Assembly (NCBI GenBank): GCA_017647225.1
Contig: JAGCLA010000048.1
Location: 1 to 64,000, forward strand
Length of the DNA stretch: 64,000 nucleotides
Direction: 5' to 3'
Source: Bacteroidaceae bacterium
GTDB lineage: Bacteria; Bacteroidota; Bacteroidia; Bacteroidales; Bacteroidaceae
Positions 61,270 through 64,000 of the stretch are shown in pieces; position 1 is the stretch's first letter, and the number at the start of each line of letters is the position of its first letter. The notes beneath the pieces are model-generated. The model did not search any database. It was not told the origin of the DNA and was given only the letters and a program-made list of their open reading frames with translations. Position numbers and translations under genes: made by a program.

Positions 61270-62136
61270 TTATAGGTCTATTGAGTATTCCAATCCTATG
61301 GCATGACCGCTTGGGTCGTTGCCACTTACGTCTTGGTAGAGATAGTACAAGGAGATAGAGTTGTCTTTGTTGATCTTGTATGATGCTCCGGCGCGGTATC
61401 GTGCCTTGTCAAAAGCCTGCCATTTGTCAAGACGTGTATAGAGTTCTGCCGAAGCAAATGGGGTAATTTTGCAATTCGGTATATCGTATTTTACGCTTAA
61501 ACGTGAACGGAGTGAAAGGTTGTTCTTTGCCTCCTTGAACTCCGGCTCACTCTCTTCATTGCAGACCCATTCGCCTTTATAGCCACCTTTTTTCTCCCAA
61601 CGGTATTTGGTTTCTTCGGTTGTTGCAGAACCTGTATGGGTGTATTGCAGACGCTCGCGTAGAGAAATCTCAAATCGACCTACCTTGTACTCTCCGGTAA
61701 GGGTGAGATAGACTCTGTTGCGGTTTGTCCAATATGCTCCGTCGATGTTATAGTCGTACTCGTTGATATCCTCATTGTAATCCTTTAAGCTCTTTTCGCT
61801 TAAATTATGGCCGTATATGAAGCAATATCCGATGTTTGTCTTAAGCTCGACTTGCGAATCGCCTCCGCCCAACTCTTTCCACTCTTTAATCTTATAGTCA
61901 AGTTTGGCACCGACAGCAATTCGTTCAATGTTGCTTACGGCTTCAATAGAACGTACTTCGGCATCAATGACGAACTTTGTCTTTTTATTGACTTTCTTTG
62001 AGAACTCAAAAGTACCCCATACACCGAACTCGTCACTTGCTTCCTGAGCCACAATGTTGCATGCAGGTGCAAAAGATATTGCAACGGCGAGCAGGGCTTT
62101 TGATAAAATGGTCTTAATCCTTGAGCTTGTATTCAT
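61270..62136 (-). CDS. DUF2490-like outer-membrane barrel
   Basis: 288 residues with signal peptide (about 1-30, ...PACNIVAQ). EFGVWGTFEFSKKVNKKTKFVIDAEVRS and regular amphipathic strands of about ten residues indicate a 12-strand barrel; the final HAIGLEYSIDL is a barrel C-terminus. Its start overlaps the DUF4956 gene by 23 bp. Confidence 0.8.
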   Translation of the reverse strand: MNTSSRIKTILSKALLAVAISFAPACNIVAQEASDEFGVWGTFEFSKKVNKKTKFVIDAEVRSIEAVSNIERIAVGAKLDYKIKEWKELGGGDSQVELKTNIGYCFIYGHNLSEKSLKDYNEDINEYDYNIDGAYWTNRNRVYLTLTGEYKVGRFEISLRERLQYTHTGSATTEETKYRWEKKGGYKGEWVCNEESEPEFKEAKNNLSLRSRLSVKYDIPNCKITPFASAELYTRLDKWQAFDKARYRAGASYKINKDNSISLYYLYQDVSGNDPSGHAIGLEYSIDL

Positions 62137-62962
62137 CTACTGGCGCTTTTAATGTTGTGTCAACTGAATTGTTTGCCTCTTTGCTGCGGTAGTACATTTT
62201 GACAATAGCCGCATCTTTCAAGAAGTCAATGCTGCCTACCTCAATTTTTTCAATCTTGAGTCCTGTACGTTTCTGAAGGTCTTCTATTAACTCTTCTCTT
62301 TTGTCGGGAGTGATAAGGTTTACGTTATCGTATTTGATGACTTTGTATGAGAAATGGCTAATAAGTAATTTGCTCTCACAAATCCAGATTGAAAGAATGA
62401 AGAGGGCGTTTATAATCAACACCTCACCATAGCTCAATTCGCTTACCGTCAGTCCGTTGATTGCGCTTAATGCAATGATTATGAACAGATATGTCATCTC
62501 GCGTATGGCAACCTGCTCTGTGCGGTAACGTATAATGCTGAATATGGCAAAAAGTCCCAGTGCTATACCTGCTTTCAACTTGACGTCACCCAATACATAT
62601 ATAAGCATGAATGTGCTTATGGCAATAAGTATGTAGGTGAAGAAAAATTCTCCTCTCTTGCATTTGGGGTAATACAATCCGCGTACAACAATCATTATGG
62701 CAATCAGGTTGATAAGAAAAGCAATAAGCAAATCCTTGACATGCGGAATGTCGATGAATTTGTTTTCACTTATTCGTTTCTCTTTAATCCCTATTGACAT
62801 TTTTGTATCCTTGTCATTGTCTTCAAAGTCAAAACTGTTGTCAAGGGTTTCGGTAATGATAAAATCTTCAACACCTGCTGTGATAGGGTATGTCTGTGCG
62901 TTTGACTGTTGACAGATACCTAAAGTCATGCAGAACAGTAGAAGTGTAATTACGTTTTTCAT
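62114..62962 (-). CDS. DUF4956 family membrane protein
   Basis: 282 residues: signal-like N-terminus, periplasmic segment (about 25-70), four membrane helices (about 75-200), and a cytoplasmic tail (about 205-282). FSIIRYRTEQVAIREMTYLF is the conserved DUF4956 patch. It is typically found beside VTC-type polymerases; a role in moving or holding the polymer is inferred. Confidence 0.85.
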   Translation of the reverse strand: MKNVITLLLFCMTLGICQQSNAQTYPITAGVEDFIITETLDNSFDFEDNDKDTKMSIGIKEKRISENKFIDIPHVKDLLIAFLINLIAIMIVVRGLYYPKCKRGEFFFTYILIAISTFMLIYVLGDVKLKAGIALGLFAIFSIIRYRTEQVAIREMTYLFIIIALSAINGLTVSELSYGEVLIINALFILSIWICESKLLISHFSYKVIKYDNVNLITPDKREELIEDLQKRTGLKIEKIEVGSIDFLKDAAIVKMYYRSKEANNSVDTTLKAPVDEYKLKD

Positions 62963-62973
62963 ATCGGTTGTGT

Positions 62974-63741
62974 TTATAGTTTATTTTCAATTTTATTAAT
63001 CATTCTCAGTCGCTCCTTGAAATTGTTACGTTTCAGATTTTTGTTGGTCAAGGCGCTACCTATGCAGTATTTGCTGAATCCTGACCGCTTGATGCGCAAA
63101 TCCCTAAGAATGTCGAGTGCCGGAGAAGGTACATTGCCATCGCGTTTCAATTCAATGATTGCGACCTTGTCAAGCTGGTCGCGTCCTTCGCTTTTAAGAT
63201 GGTGGAATTTGAGATTGAAGTCTATTGTCAGGCGTTCGGTCTTTGCGAAATTGACCAATGTAATCCTGTTGAACCAGTTCTCGATGACAGGGGTTATCTC
63301 CTCAATTTCGTACCATGCATGTTTTGCCATAAAAGGGATAACGGAATCGTGCTCCTGATGTATGGTGTCATGTCCTTGAATGGCTATACGTTTTTTCTTT
63401 GTCCGACCGTGATTGTTCTTGTTCTTTATCTCAAAAAACGTATCATTGCTGTCCATGTATGTCCTTATCCTTATCTTCTCCCTTGTAGTCCTGCCACAAT
63501 GGTGCATGTTATACATCTGGTAGTCCTCAGTATCGAAGTAGGTCGTATGGTAGCTCGCTATGCGTTTGCCGTTTATGTCCTGAATGAAATACTTACCTTG
63601 TACGGCAAGCAGAAAGGAATGCAACTGTTCTGCCGTAGCCACAAATTTTGTGTCAGTACGGTTCATCAGTTTTATTCCCGACATCTCCTGCAAAGTTATC
63701 GGGGGAAGTAATTGCGCTTTCTCTGCGATGCTGTATCCCAT
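62974..63741 (-). CDS. VTC-domain polyphosphate polymerase-like protein
   Basis: 255 residues, cytosolic. The tunnel-fold landmarks are NRTDTKFV, SYHTTYFDTEDYQMY, EKIRIRTY, FFEIKNKNNHGRTKKKRI, LTIDFNL and AIIELKRDG, rich in basic residues and paired Glu as in yeast VTC4. In yeast this domain makes polyphosphate from ATP. First gene of the operon. A -7 TATTTTTG lies at 63766-63773, 25 nt upstream. Confidence 0.88.
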   Translation of the reverse strand: MGYSIAEKAQLLPPITLQEMSGIKLMNRTDTKFVATAEQLHSFLLAVQGKYFIQDINGKRIASYHTTYFDTEDYQMYNMHHCGRTTREKIRIRTYMDSNDTFFEIKNKNNHGRTKKKRIAIQGHDTIHQEHDSVIPFMAKHAWYEIEEITPVIENWFNRITLVNFAKTERLTIDFNLKFHHLKSEGRDQLDKVAIIELKRDGNVPSPALDILRDLRIKRSGFSKYCIGSALTNKNLKRNNFKERLRMINKIENKL

Positions 63742-63765
63742 TGGATAAGTTATTTTATAACTTCA

Positions 63766-63773
63766 CAAAAATA
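63766..63773 (-). promoter_or_regulatory. -7 element of the VTC operon
   Basis: Minus strand TATTTTTG, a perfect match; no clear -33 partner. Confidence 0.5.
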
Positions 63774-63871
63774 TACAAAAGATTTAGAAATGGAATGTTT
63801 GATGTGTTATTTTTGGTTACAATAAAGTAAAATTATGAATAATTTGTAAAAAATGCGCTGTCATTGTTCTT

Positions 63872-63903
63872 TTTGTATTTGACAAAGCTTTTTTATATCT
63901 TCG
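63872..63903 (+). promoter_or_regulatory. Promoter of the gene entering the right edge
   Basis: TTTG (63872-63875), 20 nt, TATCTTCG (63896-63903). Confidence 0.7.
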
Positions 63904-63952
63904 CATTGTGTGAGTGGCAAAAAATATGTTTGTTTTTTGAAATATATTTACA

Positions 63953-64000
63953 ATGAATGTTCAGGAAATAATAGATAAGTATTACCCCTTGGAAAATGAG
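63953..64000 (+). CDS. Start of a gene cut by the window end, possibly an HD-domain phosphohydrolase
   Basis: Only 16 residues are visible (MNVQEIIDKYYPLENE). This N-terminus is like that of small HD-domain proteins in Bacteroidetes (xxxxIIxKYYPxDNEL), but the HD motif lies beyond the edge. It has its own strong promoter. Confidence 0.5.
   Translation, partial: MNVQEIIDKYYPLENE

Overview
The window looks like a chromosomal segment of a gut-type Bacteroidales bacterium (Bacteroidaceae/Prevotellaceae range). The evidence is internal. Promoters fit the Bacteroidetes sigma pattern (TTG/TTTG, about 19-20 nt, TAnnTTTG), and no gene has a clear Shine-Dalgarno sequence. Families typical of the group are present (DUF4834, DUF5723-like, DUF4956 with a VTC-type polymerase, a TDH/Kbl pair). 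Four secreted proteins end in a short tail of the type IYDLxGRKV...G(I/V/L)YIxxGKK(V/I)LVK, which resembles a type IX secretion sorting domain. I did not assign a species.

Layout. 1-540 is the end of an rRNA operon: one intact 5S gene, then decayed 5S fragments and a GC-rich structured non-coding block. 685-6300 holds a lipoprotein, a tdk/HAD/asparaginase operon, rsmI, an AI-2E-type permease and tRNA-Lys. 6300-9700 has two small proteins and a large secreted protein whose promoter carries a (TA)9 spacer. 9737-12357 encodes a radical SAM/SPASM protein and an acyl-CoA ligase. 12411-24397 is nearly all minus strand: sulfatase plus secreted lectin-like protein, SemiSWEET, MATE-prmA, FKBP, TSCPD, a 1274-residue GH20 and a TRIC-type channel. 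24584-30552 covers PAP2, nadA, a second small WGNLW peptide and threonine catabolism (TDH, kbl). 30830-45930 is a mucin/amino-sugar block: sialate O-acetylesterase, a giant esterase-sialidase fusion, GH20, ROK kinase, Ser-type sulfatase, its radical SAM maturase, and a NagB/PIG-L pair split by one in-frame TAG. 45982-59101 is mainly housekeeping (trx, dnaE, psd, pssA, tadA, yraN, birA, pyrH). 59168-63741 is a five-gene operon: VTC-type polymerase, DUF4956 membrane protein, outer-membrane barrel, tail-bearing secreted protein, and a beta-helix carbohydrate-binding-like protein. The window ends 48 bases into a new gene.

How it fits together. Sialidase, O-acetylesterases, hexosaminidases and sulfatases would strip sialic acid, acetyl, GlcNAc/GalNAc and sulfate from host mucin. 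The anSME protein would activate the sulfatases, and ROK/NagB/PIG-L functions would process amino sugars in the cytoplasm. No SusC/SusD pair is present in the window.

Most worth a second look: the paired WGNLW small peptides, the (TA)9 promoter, the split NagB/PIG-L gene with a degenerate NagB active site, the sialidase fused to one live and one dead SGNH domain, the two nested-palindrome repeat arrays, and the VTC/DUF4956/barrel/beta-helix operon. Functions are inferred from motifs read by eye; no database search was run.
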